Assembly (NCBI RefSeq): GCF_029023725.1
Contig: NZ_CP119075.1
Coordinates: 5,141,501 to 5,205,500 of the forward strand
Reading direction: 5' to 3'
Length of the DNA stretch: 64,000 bases
From: Synoicihabitans lomoniglobus
Lineage (GTDB): Bacteria; Verrucomicrobiota; Verrucomicrobiia; Opitutales; Opitutaceae
Below the pieces are notes generated by a model. The model was not told where the DNA came from. It ran no database searches and saw nothing but the letters and a program-made list of their open reading frames with translations. The first letter of the stretch is position 1, and each line of letters starts with the position of its first letter. Positions 7,382 to 16,521 of the stretch are shown here, piece by piece. Both the position numbers and the translations under genes were made by a program.

Positions 7382-9067
7382 ATGAGGACCTTGCTCGCTC
7401 CGGTTCGAACCCAACTTGTTCTCGTCGGCGGACTGGTGCTCTTGCTCGGAGTGCTCGGCGTTTACTGGCCGGTGTTGGATTATGATTTCGTGCGTTGGGA
7501 CGACGATATCAGCGTGACCCAGAATCCGCTCATCACCGAGCCGTGGTCGGTGGAATTGGCGGGTCAACTGTGGGGGGGCGACCAAGCCATGCGGTTCAAG
7601 CCTCTGCATTGGATGGCCGGTCGGGTGGTGCATGAATACTGGGGCTTCGACCCACGGGCGTGGCATGCGTTCAACCTCGGGTGTCATGCGTTGGCAACCG
7701 GGTTGTTTTATTTGGTCCTGTGGCGGATGATGGTCGATGCGGGGGAGGGCGCCGGTGAAGCCAAGCGGGTCGTGATAGCTGGGTTGGGTGCGGCGATTTG
7801 GGCGGTGCATCCGCTGCGGGCTGAGCCGGTGGCGTGGGTGACGGGGTCGACTTATCCGTTCACCACCTGCTGGCTGCTGGGATCGTTTCTTTGTTATTTA
7901 AAGGGACATGCCCGTGCGACCAAGGCGGCGGGAGGGTGGCTGGCGGCGGCAGCGGGGCTGGCGGTGGCGGGTTACGCGAGCTATCCCATCGGAGTCACCT
8001 ACGGCCTGTGGCTCATGGCGGTGGACACATGGTGGTTGGGGGTGGTCCCTTGGCGCGGGGCGGCTGCGGGTCGACGACCATGGGGCCGCTGGTTGATGAA
8101 GCACGCGTGTTTTATGCTACCGGCGCTCGCGGCGGTGGCGATAACGCTGTGGGCGCGGTTCGTGACACCGGGGATTTTTAGCGAAGCGCCCGACATCGCC
8201 TCGGTCGGCCTCGGACTGCGATTGCTGGCGGCAGGGTCGGCTCTCGGCTATTTGGGATTGAGCGTGCTCTGGCCGGTGCAACTGACGCCCAATCTCCCGC
8301 CGCTCACCTGGAGTGCGGCCACGGTCGGCAGTATGCTGGTGCTGGCATCGCTGGCGGTGGGGGCGCTCGGGTGGGCGTTTGGCCGGCGGGAGAAACGCCC
8401 CCGCACGGCGTTGTTCGTTTGGGGATTCGCCGTGATCTGTCTACCCAGCTTGGGTTTGACGGAACGACCGACCTGGCCCGTCGACCGTTACACGTATTTG
8501 CCGCAAATCGTGCTACTGGGCGGAGTGGCCGTCTTCAGTTTCCACCGCCTCGGTCGAACAAAGATTTCGCGGGCTGGAGCCATCGGGTTGGCGATGGGTT
8601 TGTTGATCATGGCCGGAGTGGCCACCAGAGGCCAAATTGCGATTTGGCGGGACAGCCGGACGCTCTTCACCTCCATGCGCGATCACCCCGGGTTTACTGA
8701 CCGTCCGGGCCAACAAGCGCATGTCTACCTCATGTGGGCACGTTTCGAAATTGCCGGAGGCCACCCGCAAAAGGGCGCGGATCTCACCAACACCGCGCAG
8801 CAAGTTTATCTCGATGGCATCAATGCGGCGGTGAAGCGGAACGATTATTCCGAGGCGCTCCTTTTGCTAAACCATCTCGAGTATCATCTCGGTATAACGC
8901 CCGTGATGAAACGCGAACGCGGGTATTGGTTGCTCCAGTCGGGCCGTCCGGCGGATGCGCAGGCGGTGCTCCGGGAAGTCATGGCAGAAATGCCCGCGGA
9001 TGAACGAACGATCCTCCTTTGGCGCGAGGCCACCGGGCAGCTTAATCAAATGACCGTCGATCTCTGA
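7382..9067 (+). CDS. TMTC-like / PMT-superfamily multi-pass membrane protein with C-terminal TPR-like region
   Basis: 561 aa starting at ATG 7382. About ten transmembrane helices occupy residues ~10-420. The first periplasmic loop carries YDFVRWDDDISVTQNPLI, the acidic Asp-Asp motif of dolichol-phosphate-mannose-type GT-C transferases and the TMTC/DUF1736 group, followed by FKPLHWMAGRVVHEYWG, also typical of the group. Residues ~440-561 are helical and resemble degenerate TPR units (GADLTNTAQQVYLDGINAAV; ALLLLNHLEYHLGITP). Likely an inner-membrane glycosyltransferase acting on exported proteins or lipids from a lipid-linked sugar. Donor and target cannot be read from the sequence. Confidence 0.7.
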   Translation: MRTLLAPVRTQLVLVGGLVLLLGVLGVYWPVLDYDFVRWDDDISVTQNPLITEPWSVELAGQLWGGDQAMRFKPLHWMAGRVVHEYWGFDPRAWHAFNLGCHALATGLFYLVLWRMMVDAGEGAGEAKRVVIAGLGAAIWAVHPLRAEPVAWVTGSTYPFTTCWLLGSFLCYLKGHARATKAAGGWLAAAAGLAVAGYASYPIGVTYGLWLMAVDTWWLGVVPWRGAAAGRRPWGRWLMKHACFMLPALAAVAITLWARFVTPGIFSEAPDIASVGLGLRLLAAGSALGYLGLSVLWPVQLTPNLPPLTWSAATVGSMLVLASLAVGALGWAFGRREKRPRTALFVWGFAVICLPSLGLTERPTWPVDRYTYLPQIVLLGGVAVFSFHRLGRTKISRAGAIGLAMGLLIMAGVATRGQIAIWRDSRTLFTSMRDHPGFTDRPGQQAHVYLMWARFEIAGGHPQKGADLTNTAQQVYLDGINAAVKRNDYSEALLLLNHLEYHLGITPVMKRERGYWLLQSGRPADAQAVLREVMAEMPADERTILLWREATGQLNQMTVDL

Positions 9068-9071
9068 CCGA

Positions 9072-9554
9072 TCATGGGGTCCATCGGACGAGCGGCTGGT
9101 CGGCTTTGACGTAGAGGGGGTGGCGGGGATGGCCGGCCTTGGTGGTGCCGAGGCACCACAGGTCGAACCCGGCGAGAAGCTTCACGACGGCGGCAGCGCG
9201 GTCTTGGAAATCCCCGGTGACGCCCCAGGCGGCGATGACTCGTTCGCATTTGGCGGCGGCTTCGAGGAGGGACGCGTCGTTGCCGGGGCCCACGGGATCG
9301 GGCGCGGCCATCATTTCCTTGGGGTAGGGCGTGCGCTGACCAAAGAGATTGCCCATGTGAAATCCGTCCATGCCTTCGCGACGACAAAATCCCGCGATCC
9401 GCGTGAGGGTGGGATCGAGTTGGTTCTCATCGGCCGTGCTGGGATTGAGCCCGATCCACAACATGAAACGTTCGCCGCCGAAGAGCGGATCGAACCGATG
9501 GATGAGCGAGTAGCGGTGGACGCGGTCGGAGGAGAATTGGCAAAGGTTGTCCAA
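9072..9554 (-). CDS. DUF1643 domain protein
   Basis: 160 aa. The family pattern is clear: RFMLWIGLNPSTADENQLDP with TLTRIAGFCRREGMDGFHMG just after it, NLFGQRTPYPKEM, then CERVIAAWG and LWCLGTTKAGHPRHPLY. DUF1643 proteins are short, soluble and of unknown biochemical role. Length is normal. It converges on the TMTC-like gene with only four bases between the stop codons. It has no obvious operon partner. Confidence 0.9.
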   Translation of the reverse strand: MDNLCQFSSDRVHRYSLIHRFDPLFGGERFMLWIGLNPSTADENQLDPTLTRIAGFCRREGMDGFHMGNLFGQRTPYPKEMMAAPDPVGPGNDASLLEAAAKCERVIAAWGVTGDFQDRAAAVVKLLAGFDLWCLGTTKAGHPRHPLYVKADQPLVRWTP

Positions 9555-9773
9555 GACGCTTTTTAATCACGATTGATTGGCCGGAGACACGCCGGAAATG
9601 GGCGGTTTCGCTCGAATCGGGGGCGCGGGTGGGTCGCCGCCGGCATCTCGTGGGAATACGACCGGGGCTTAACGCCTATCATTCTGAAGGATAAATTCAT
9701 GTGCCGTGGTTTGTCCTTTGGCCGCTTTTGCGCGATTCGTCATCTGTTCCCTCCATTCCCTGTTCTGTTGACC

Positions 9774-10649
9774 ATGAAACTACCCGCTGCTCTTCGCTTC
9801 ACATCGCTCTTCGCCACTGGTCTGGCTTTGCTCTCGATTACCGTTTCGGCGCAGGAGCCGTTGAATTTCCCCGCGCCCAGCCCGACCGCCAAAGTGGCCC
9901 AGACCGTCGGGTTGACCGAAGTGGAGATCGTCTACGCACGTCCCGCCATGAGGGGCCGCAAAATTTTCGGTGCGCTGGTGCCGTATGATGCCATCTGGCG
10001 CACGGGGGCGAATCAGTCCTCCAAGATTTCCTTCAGCGGGCCGGTGGTTTTTGGCGGCGTGGAAGTGCCCGGTGGCACGTATGCCCTCTACACGGTGCCC
10101 GGTAGTTCAAAGTGGGAGGTGATCCTCTCGCGTAACACAGAGTTGTGGGGGTCCTACGGTTATGTGCCCGACCAAGAGGTCGCACGGATCGAAGCGAAGC
10201 CCATCAAGACCGCTGAATCCGTCGAATCACTGACCCTGTCGATCGATGGCGTCGATGCTGATGCGGCGACGCTCAACATCGCTTGGGAGCGCGTCCGGGT
10301 TTCGGTGCCTATTTCGGCGGATACCCAACCGGTGCTCATTCCGCAAATCGAGGCGGTGATGGCCAGCGACGCGGAGAAAAAACCATATTTTGCCGCCGCC
10401 ATGTATCTGTATTCCAAGGGCGTCATGTTGGACCAAGCCGCGGAGTGGATTGGCATCGCCGCCGCGCAGCAGCCCGACGCGTTCTGGCTCACGTATCGCC
10501 AGGGCCTCGTGCTGGAAGCAGCGGGCGACAAGGTGGGCGCGATCGCCGCTGCCGAAAAATCCCTCGCGAAAGCGCAAACGCAGGAAGGCGAAATCAAGGC
10601 AGAATACACGCGGCTCAACGAGCAACTCCTTGCCCGTCTCCAGCAATAA
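9774..10649 (+). CDS. secreted DUF2911 protein
   Basis: 291 aa from the ATG at 9774, which opens a signal peptide (MKLPAALRFTSLFATGLALL, cleaved near SAQ). Residues ~28-165 match DUF2911: SPTAKVAQTVGLTEVEIVYA, RPAMRGRKIFGALVPYDAIW, RTGANQSSKISFS, VPGGTYALYTVPG and ELWGSYGY. The C-terminal ~110 residues are helical and look like two or three TPR-type repeats (AAEWIGIAAAQQPDAFWLTY; AAGDKVGAIAAAEKSLAKA). Exported, probably periplasmic; role unknown, although family members often occur in gliding or polymer-degrading bacteria. Confidence 0.88.
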   Translation: MKLPAALRFTSLFATGLALLSITVSAQEPLNFPAPSPTAKVAQTVGLTEVEIVYARPAMRGRKIFGALVPYDAIWRTGANQSSKISFSGPVVFGGVEVPGGTYALYTVPGSSKWEVILSRNTELWGSYGYVPDQEVARIEAKPIKTAESVESLTLSIDGVDADAATLNIAWERVRVSVPISADTQPVLIPQIEAVMASDAEKKPYFAAAMYLYSKGVMLDQAAEWIGIAAAQQPDAFWLTYRQGLVLEAAGDKVGAIAAAEKSLAKAQTQEGEIKAEYTRLNEQLLARLQQ

Positions 10650-10659
10650 ACCGCATCGG

Positions 10660-10700
10660 GTCGGGTTCGTTTAGCCACGAATGCATACGAATGGCTGCAC
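10660..10700. repeat. possible decayed dispersed intergenic repeat
   Basis: The 199-base gap after the DUF2911 gene contains TTTAGCCACGAATGCATACG followed by AATGG. It resembles the CCACGAAT...CACGAAT intergenic repeats known from some Verrucomicrobiota genomes. Only one degenerate unit is present and the link is from memory. Nothing else was recognised in the gap. Confidence 0.25.
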
Positions 10701-10848
10701 CATCGTTTCGTTTTTCCGCAATCTTACCTGTTTGGGATTTTTATTCTGCCGCTTGAAAACCCCTCAACCCTGCGTTGCTCCGACTTGCTGGCGCAAGCGG
10801 TAGCGCCGCCTCTTCCTGTCTATTAGTGGTTCCCTCCCTCCCTCTCTC

Positions 10849-13329
10849 GTGTGTTTTCCCAAATTCCCCCTGTTCCTTCGAATGTTCACTCCGCTGGCCG
10901 TGCTCGGCACCATGACGCAGGCTCAAACCGCGCCACCGAGTGCGGGGGTGATTTTGGAGGACCTCGAACGGCTGCGCGAAACGGCGCGCGTGCTTTATGT
11001 GGCCGCGCATCCTGACGACGAAAATACGCGGCTCATCGCCTACCTCGCCAACGGCCGGCACTACCAAACCGCCTACCTTTCGCTCACGCGCGGCGACGGC
11101 GGGCAGAATCTGATCGGTCCGGAGTTGCGCGATGCGCTGGGCGTGATCCGCACGCAGGAGCTGCTGGCGGCGCGGCGCATCGACGGGGGGCGCCAGTTTT
11201 TCTCCCGCGCCAACGATTTCGGGTATTCAAAAAGTGCTGACGAGGCATTGAGCGTGTGGGACCGGCAGGAGGTGCTGGCCGACACCGTGCGCGTGATCCG
11301 CGAGTTTCGCCCCGACGTCATTGTCACGCGATTTTCTCCGACCCGCGGCGGCACCCATGGGCATCACACCGGTTCGGCGGTGATGGCCGTGGAGGCGTTC
11401 GCATTGGCGGGCGATCCGCAGGCATTTGCCGATGAGCTGGGTCATCTCGAACCGTGGCAACCGCAGCGCGTGGTGTGGAATGCGTGGAGCTGGGGCGGCG
11501 CGGTGCACGAGGGCGCTTTGACGATGGAAGTCGGGGGCTACGATGCCGTGCGCGGGGAGTCGTTTGGGGAGATTGCGGCGCGCTCGCGGTCGCAACACCG
11601 GAGCCAGGGCTTTGGGTCGGTCGGCAGTCGGGGCAATGCCGCAGAACAGTTCGTGCATTTGGTGGGTGACGAGGCGACGACGGATTTGATGGATGGCGTC
11701 ACCGATACCTGGACCCGTTATCCCGGCGGCGATGCGATCGCCATGGCGTTGGATGCGATTCTCCACGGCTTCGACCCGCGTCATCCCGGTCAAAGTGTGT
11801 CGGCATTGCTGGCCGTGAAAAAAGCCCTGACCGCTCTGCCGCCGAACGACGTATTTGTGGCGGAAAAACACGCGCAGCTGGACCAGGTTCTCGCCGCTTG
11901 TCTGGGGCTCTATGCGGAGGCAACGGTCGAAAACGCCCGGGTCGCACCGGGAGAGCCGCTCAAGCTCACGCATGCGGTGGTGTGGCGCCAGGCGACTCCG
12001 GTCGCCGTGACTTGGCAGAGCGTTCGCTACCTCGCGGACGACGAAACTGTTCCGGTCGGCCGGGTGTTGCAATTGAATGAAAACGAAACCCTGGAGGTTA
12101 CGCGTAACCTTCCAGTGGATACGGCGTTGACGCACCCGTATTGGCTGGAGTTGCCCAGCACGGCGGGCATGGCGCAAGTGGCGAATGCTTCGCTCATCGG
12201 CACGCCGGAGAACGAGCCCGCGTATGCGATGGTCTATACCTTCGAGGTCGGCGGCGAAACGCTCGCGGTCCCGGTGGCGCCGGTGCAGGTCACCCGCGAC
12301 CGGGTGCGCGGCGAGCTGCGCGACACGTTGCAAGTGATCGCACCGGTCGCGGTTTCGTTCACGCAACATCTGGAGCATTTCAAGCCCGGGGAAACCCGAA
12401 CCATAACGGTGCAAGCCACCTCTGCGCGGGCCCATGTGGAAGGTGTCCTGAGTCTCGATCTGCCGACGGGTTGGACGGCGACGCCGCTTCGGCAGGAGTT
12501 TGCCTTGTCGGCGGTGGGGGATCGCACGGAAGCGGCCTTTGCCGTGACGGCGCCCGAGGGCACCACATCGGTTAAACTGGGGGTTCACGCCATCGTGGGT
12601 GGTCGCCGCTTTGATCGCGACCCGCAGGTGGTGGCCTATGATCACATTCCGGTGCAAATGCTGCAGCCGACCGCAACGCTGACGGCGATGAGTTTCGATC
12701 TGAAAATCCGGGGCGACCGCGTCGGCTTCCTGCCGGGGGCCGGAGACACCACGGCCGAAGCGCTGACATTGATGGGCTATGATGTGACCGTCTTGACCGA
12801 GGCAGATCTCACGGCTGACGGACTGGCCGGATGGGATGCGGTGGTGCTGGGTATTCGTGCTTTCAATACGAGAGCGGAACTGGCCGACCACCGCGCGGCG
12901 CTGTGGGACTATGTGAAAGCCGGGGGCAACGTGATCGTGCAATACAACACGAACGGCGGACTGCCCGACGGGAGTCTCGGTCCCTACCCGTTGAGCATTT
13001 CGCGCGACCGCGTGACCGATGAGACGGCGGCGGTCACGCTGCTCGATCCGGCGCACCCGGCCATGACCGGACCGAACCGGATTACGGCGGCCGATTTCGA
13101 CGGCTGGGTGCAGGAGCGTGGTTTGTATTTCCCGAATGAGTGGGACGCCGCCTACACGCCGTTGCTCAGCATGGCCGATCCGGACGAAGCCGCTACCCAG
13201 GGTAGTCTCTTGGTGGCCAAACACGGTGACGGTTACTTCGTCTACACGGGATTATCATTCTTCCGCGAGCTGCCCGCTGGTGTGCCCGGAGCCTATCGGT
13301 TGCTGGCAAATCTCGTGTCGCTCGAGTGA
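10849..13329 (+). CDS. PIG-L (LmbE-like) deacetylase with C-terminal glutamine-amidotransferase-like domain
   Basis: 826 aa from a GTG at 10849; an ATG at 10882 (MFTPLAVLGTMTQAQ) is an alternative start and either gives a signal peptide. Residues ~45-260 are a PIG-L/LmbE zinc deacetylase: VLYVAAHPDDENTRLIAYLA contains the AHPDDE metal and catalytic motif, and GTHGHHTGSAVM supplies further metal-binding histidines. The middle (~350-620) looks like beta-rich, NPCBM/CARDB-like regions (HFKPGETRTITVQATSA). Residues ~640-826 resemble a ThuA-like class I glutamine-amidotransferase fold (GDRVGFLPGAGDTTAEALTL, VVLGIRAFNT, GGNVIVQYNTN). Likely an exported N-deacetylase for an acetylated sugar; the exact substrate is not readable. 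Confidence 0.87.
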   Translation: MCFPKFPLFLRMFTPLAVLGTMTQAQTAPPSAGVILEDLERLRETARVLYVAAHPDDENTRLIAYLANGRHYQTAYLSLTRGDGGQNLIGPELRDALGVIRTQELLAARRIDGGRQFFSRANDFGYSKSADEALSVWDRQEVLADTVRVIREFRPDVIVTRFSPTRGGTHGHHTGSAVMAVEAFALAGDPQAFADELGHLEPWQPQRVVWNAWSWGGAVHEGALTMEVGGYDAVRGESFGEIAARSRSQHRSQGFGSVGSRGNAAEQFVHLVGDEATTDLMDGVTDTWTRYPGGDAIAMALDAILHGFDPRHPGQSVSALLAVKKALTALPPNDVFVAEKHAQLDQVLAACLGLYAEATVENARVAPGEPLKLTHAVVWRQATPVAVTWQSVRYLADDETVPVGRVLQLNENETLEVTRNLPVDTALTHPYWLELPSTAGMAQVANASLIGTPENEPAYAMVYTFEVGGETLAVPVAPVQVTRDRVRGELRDTLQVIAPVAVSFTQHLEHFKPGETRTITVQATSARAHVEGVLSLDLPTGWTATPLRQEFALSAVGDRTEAAFAVTAPEGTTSVKLGVHAIVGGRRFDRDPQVVAYDHIPVQMLQPTATLTAMSFDLKIRGDRVGFLPGAGDTTAEALTLMGYDVTVLTEADLTADGLAGWDAVVLGIRAFNTRAELADHRAALWDYVKAGGNVIVQYNTNGGLPDGSLGPYPLSISRDRVTDETAAVTLLDPAHPAMTGPNRITAADFDGWVQERGLYFPNEWDAAYTPLLSMADPDEAATQGSLLVAKHGDGYFVYTGLSFFRELPAGVPGAYRLLANLVSLE

Positions 13330-13375
13330 ACTCGGGCATGCCCTGAAGATTGTCGCGACGCCGTCTCTCGCTTCA

Positions 13376-14239
13376 TTAGGGGCGCTTGATCAGAGCCGCG
13401 ATTGCCGTGCCGCAGCCAAATCCGGCGACGTGGGCGAGCACATCGGTTTGCGCGTCGCCGGCGCCGTAGAGACCCAGGATTGCCAACCCGGCGGCGGCGG
13501 GAATGAGGAGGGGACGCCAGCGCCCCGGTTGTCCCCGACGACGCAGGGCCCGGCCCGTGAGCAATCCGAGCCCAGCGAACACCGTGGTGGACGCACCGAT
13601 TGAATGGTGGCCGCCGGAAAGGGCGATGATGGCTACAAGCGCGTTGGCCAGAACGGAGGAACCAAGCAGGCGCGCCCACGCGGACCAGAGGGGTTCGAGA
13701 CAAAACCAGGTGCGCAGAATGAACCAACCCGAGATCAGGTTGGAGACCATGTGCCCGATGTCGGCATGCAGAAAAAGCGCCGTAAAAGGACGCCAGAGTT
13801 CGCCTGAGTGCCAAACCGCCCGGGCGTCGAGCATCCCCCAGTCGGTGATACCGGGGGCGATTTGTTGCATGCGATATACCCACACGATGGCCAGTCCCCA
13901 CAGGAGGGGAGGAAACAGTCCGCGGTGAGGATTGTCGGGCGTTGGTTCCACGGGCGCACGGGGTGGCCAATAGGCGGATTCGCGTTCAAAGCGGGCGAGT
14001 TGCTCGCGCACGATCGCGGCCGATGCCGGTGCGACAAGCAGGATCTGGCCGCCGGGGCGGACTGCTTCGGGGTCGGGTTCCAGCCAACACGCTTCGCCCA
14101 TCGCCAGCGCCACCAAGCTGCGCTCCTGCGCCGCTGGGTGGCTGGCGTAGCGCCCAACGACGATGCGATCGTCCGGAGCCTCGTCATCCGTGAGGTTGGC
14201 GGCATCGAGTGGTGGCTGGTCGTCCCGGGTCATCGGCAA
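13376..14239 (-). CDS. rhomboid-family intramembrane serine protease
   Basis: 287 aa. A soluble N-terminal ~105 residues is followed by six or seven transmembrane helices. Rhomboid landmarks are ELWRPFTALFLHADIGHMVS (helix 2, His and Asn positions), Ser in SIGASTTVFAGLG (helix 4) and His in VLAHVAGFGCG (helix 6), so the Ser-His dyad is present. The serine motif reads GAST, not the canonical GxSG; I recall this variant from other bacterial rhomboids. The soluble N-domain (ACWLEPDPEAVRPGGQILLV) is not recognised. It is convergent with the PIG-L gene, and its start is ATG 14239 or ATG 14233. Confidence 0.85.
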   Translation of the reverse strand: MPMTRDDQPPLDAANLTDDEAPDDRIVVGRYASHPAAQERSLVALAMGEACWLEPDPEAVRPGGQILLVAPASAAIVREQLARFERESAYWPPRAPVEPTPDNPHRGLFPPLLWGLAIVWVYRMQQIAPGITDWGMLDARAVWHSGELWRPFTALFLHADIGHMVSNLISGWFILRTWFCLEPLWSAWARLLGSSVLANALVAIIALSGGHHSIGASTTVFAGLGLLTGRALRRRGQPGRWRPLLIPAAAGLAILGLYGAGDAQTDVLAHVAGFGCGTAIAALIKRP

Positions 14240-14514
14240 AGTCCCACCGTGACATGAAGTCGGGCGGCTGGCGAGTCCGCCGACCGGTCTCGGTTGTATT
14301 CAAATAATGATCACACTCTGAAAGGCTTTGGCGGCGTGGGGGACCTCGGATCTGCACAAGTTCGTCAACGGAGACAAAACCCGTCACCCCGAAGACCTCG
14401 CGCTGATTGACCGGACGGTCGACCCGCGGTATCGATCTGGTGCCGTGGTTTACGCTGCCTCCATACGGTGCGGCGCCACGCGAATTACCCACACGATTCT
14501 CCCCCCTTTGACGT

Positions 14515-16422
14515 ATGAAGTATTTCGGTTTTACCGCCCTTTCACTTGGTTTCACGCTGCTGGGCTCTGTGCAGGCGGCGACTGACGCGCCGCTTTCGGA
14601 GTTCGGTCTGAGTTTCGTTCCGGACTACACCTTTGAAGGTTCCAGCCTAAGCGGTTGGCGCGCGTGGGGCGATGCTGACTGGCAGGCCAGTGACGGCGAA
14701 GTCCTGGGCCAGGGTGGCCCGAAAGGCGGCTGGTTGGTCTTCGAGCGCGGGCTGCAGGACGTGGGGATTCACGCCAAATTCAAGGCCACCGTTGGCACGC
14801 AGGTCGGGGTGTTGTTGCGCATCGAGCCCGTCGACGCGGGTTACCGGGGCGTGTTGCTGGAGCTGGCGGGCGAGGAAATCGCATCCTTCAGCGTCGTGCT
14901 CGATAACGATGGAAATGAAATCAACCGCGAGGAACTGCGCTACGCTGGTGGCATCATGTATCGCATGGCGCCCCCGCCCGACGAGTCGGGTCGCCACCGC
15001 AATCGGCCACGCGCGGAGCCGCCCGCGGATTTACCGGTGACGGCGCCCGATACGAGTTACCGCGTGGACGACTGGAACCAGATCGAGACCTTTTTGGAGA
15101 CCAATGTCATTCGCAGTTTTCTGAACGATGGCCGGGAAGTCGGTGGCGCAGTGGGCGGTGACGCGGCGTTGACCGGTTTCGGACCGATCGCGCTCCGGGT
15201 CGGGGGCACTGGGGAGGTGCGTTTCAAAGACGTGATGGTGAAGGATATCGCGTTTCGGCAAACTCCGGCCGAGACGACTTCGCCGCAGTTTGAAGTGCAG
15301 CGGGTCAGTGAGTTTTACTACTCATGGGGTTCGGCGGCCGCCGATTTCAACCGCGATGGGCACATCGATGTCGTGGCGGGCCCCTACGTTTATTACGGCC
15401 CGGAGTTCACGGATTTTCGTGAAATCTATGTGGCGGTGGCCAAGGGGCCGTCGCAGGAGTTCGTGGCCGACAACCATCAGTTCGCGCACGACGTCAATGG
15501 CGATGGTTGGCCGGACGTGATCAGCGGGTGGACGAACCCGGCCGTTTACCTCAACCCGCAAGGCGAGTCACGACGCTGGGCCAAGTATAACCCGATTCCC
15601 CGCACCCAGAGTGAGACCACCTTGTTCACCGACATCGACGGCGACGGTCGGCCGGAGTTGGTCTACGCTTCCGGGCAACAATTTCGCTACGCCAAACCGG
15701 ACGCGTCGGAAAGCTGGACCGAGATCAATATTTCCGAAGCAGGTTACGCCTTGTCGCACGGCATCGGCACGGGCGACATCAATGGCGATGGCCGTGTCGA
15801 TATCCTCGGCGCGACCGGCTGGTGGGAACAGCCGGAGAGTCTGAACCCGGACAAGACGTGGGCCTACCATCCGGTGGCGTTTGGTCGTTATGGCAATCGC
15901 TCCGGCAACATTGGCGGATCAGTCATGGCCGTTTACGACGCGAACGGCGACGGGCTGAACGACGTGGTCACCAGCCTCAACGCGCACGGCTTCGGGCTGG
16001 CGTGGTATGAACAACAGCGCGAGGCGGACGGCGCGATCACCTTCGTGCGCCACATGATCAGTGACGACTATTCGCAACCCAGCGCGGGCGGGGTGACGTT
16101 TTCGCAAGCTCACGCCGCGACCTCTGCGGACCTCGATGGCGACGGCATGATGGAGTTCATCATCGGCAAACGCGCCTTCACCCATCTGGACAACCTCTAC
16201 GATCCCGATGCTTACGGGCCGCCGGTGTTGTATGCGTATCGCGCGGTAAGAAACACCGACGCCCCCGGCGGGGCCGAGTTCGTGCCGGAGTTGATTCACA
16301 ACCGCTCTGGCGTGGGCTCGCAGATCACGGCTCTCGATCTCAACGACGACGGTGCGGTCGATCTGCTCACCTCGAACAATCGCGGCACGTTCATTTTTTG
16401 GAACAAGCGAGCGGCGAAATAG
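14515..16422 (+). CDS. secreted DUF1080-like / FG-GAP (VCBS) repeat protein
   Basis: 635 aa with a signal peptide (MKYFGFTALSLGFTLLGSVQ, then AA). Residues ~30-250 resemble the concanavalin-like DUF1080 (3-keto-disaccharide hydrolase) domain: FEGSSLSGWRAWGDADWQAS, GWLVFERGLQDVGIHAKF, GVLLRIEP and DDWNQIETFLETN. Residues ~262-630 contain five or six FG-GAP/VCBS units with Ca-binding-type loops (DFNRDGHIDVVAG, DVNGDGWPDVISG, DIDGDGRPELVYA, DINGDGRVDILGA, DANGDGLNDVVTS, DLDGDGMMEFIIG, DLNDDGAVDLLTS). These form a beta-propeller. Probably an exported carbohydrate-binding or -modifying protein. The 275 bases upstream hold no recognisable gene. Confidence 0.88.
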   Translation: MKYFGFTALSLGFTLLGSVQAATDAPLSEFGLSFVPDYTFEGSSLSGWRAWGDADWQASDGEVLGQGGPKGGWLVFERGLQDVGIHAKFKATVGTQVGVLLRIEPVDAGYRGVLLELAGEEIASFSVVLDNDGNEINREELRYAGGIMYRMAPPPDESGRHRNRPRAEPPADLPVTAPDTSYRVDDWNQIETFLETNVIRSFLNDGREVGGAVGGDAALTGFGPIALRVGGTGEVRFKDVMVKDIAFRQTPAETTSPQFEVQRVSEFYYSWGSAAADFNRDGHIDVVAGPYVYYGPEFTDFREIYVAVAKGPSQEFVADNHQFAHDVNGDGWPDVISGWTNPAVYLNPQGESRRWAKYNPIPRTQSETTLFTDIDGDGRPELVYASGQQFRYAKPDASESWTEINISEAGYALSHGIGTGDINGDGRVDILGATGWWEQPESLNPDKTWAYHPVAFGRYGNRSGNIGGSVMAVYDANGDGLNDVVTSLNAHGFGLAWYEQQREADGAITFVRHMISDDYSQPSAGGVTFSQAHAATSADLDGDGMMEFIIGKRAFTHLDNLYDPDAYGPPVLYAYRAVRNTDAPGGAEFVPELIHNRSGVGSQITALDLNDDGAVDLLTSNNRGTFIFWNKRAAK

Positions 16423-16449
16423 CGCCCGAGAAATCGGCCCCCAAAAAAA

Positions 16450-16480
16450 CCCCTCACGCGATACTGCATCGGATGAGGGG
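16450..16480 (-). terminator. intrinsic terminator of the YfaP-like gene
   Basis: Outer stem CCCCTCA / TGAGGGG with an inner CGAT / ATCG pairing, followed on the minus strand by seven T residues. It lies 42 bases beyond the stop of the gene at 16522-18081. The plus-strand side lacks a T tract. Confidence 0.7.
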
Positions 16481-16521
16481 GGCGGGGTCGAAGCAGTGTG
16501 TGCGCTCCGGGGGGACGACCG

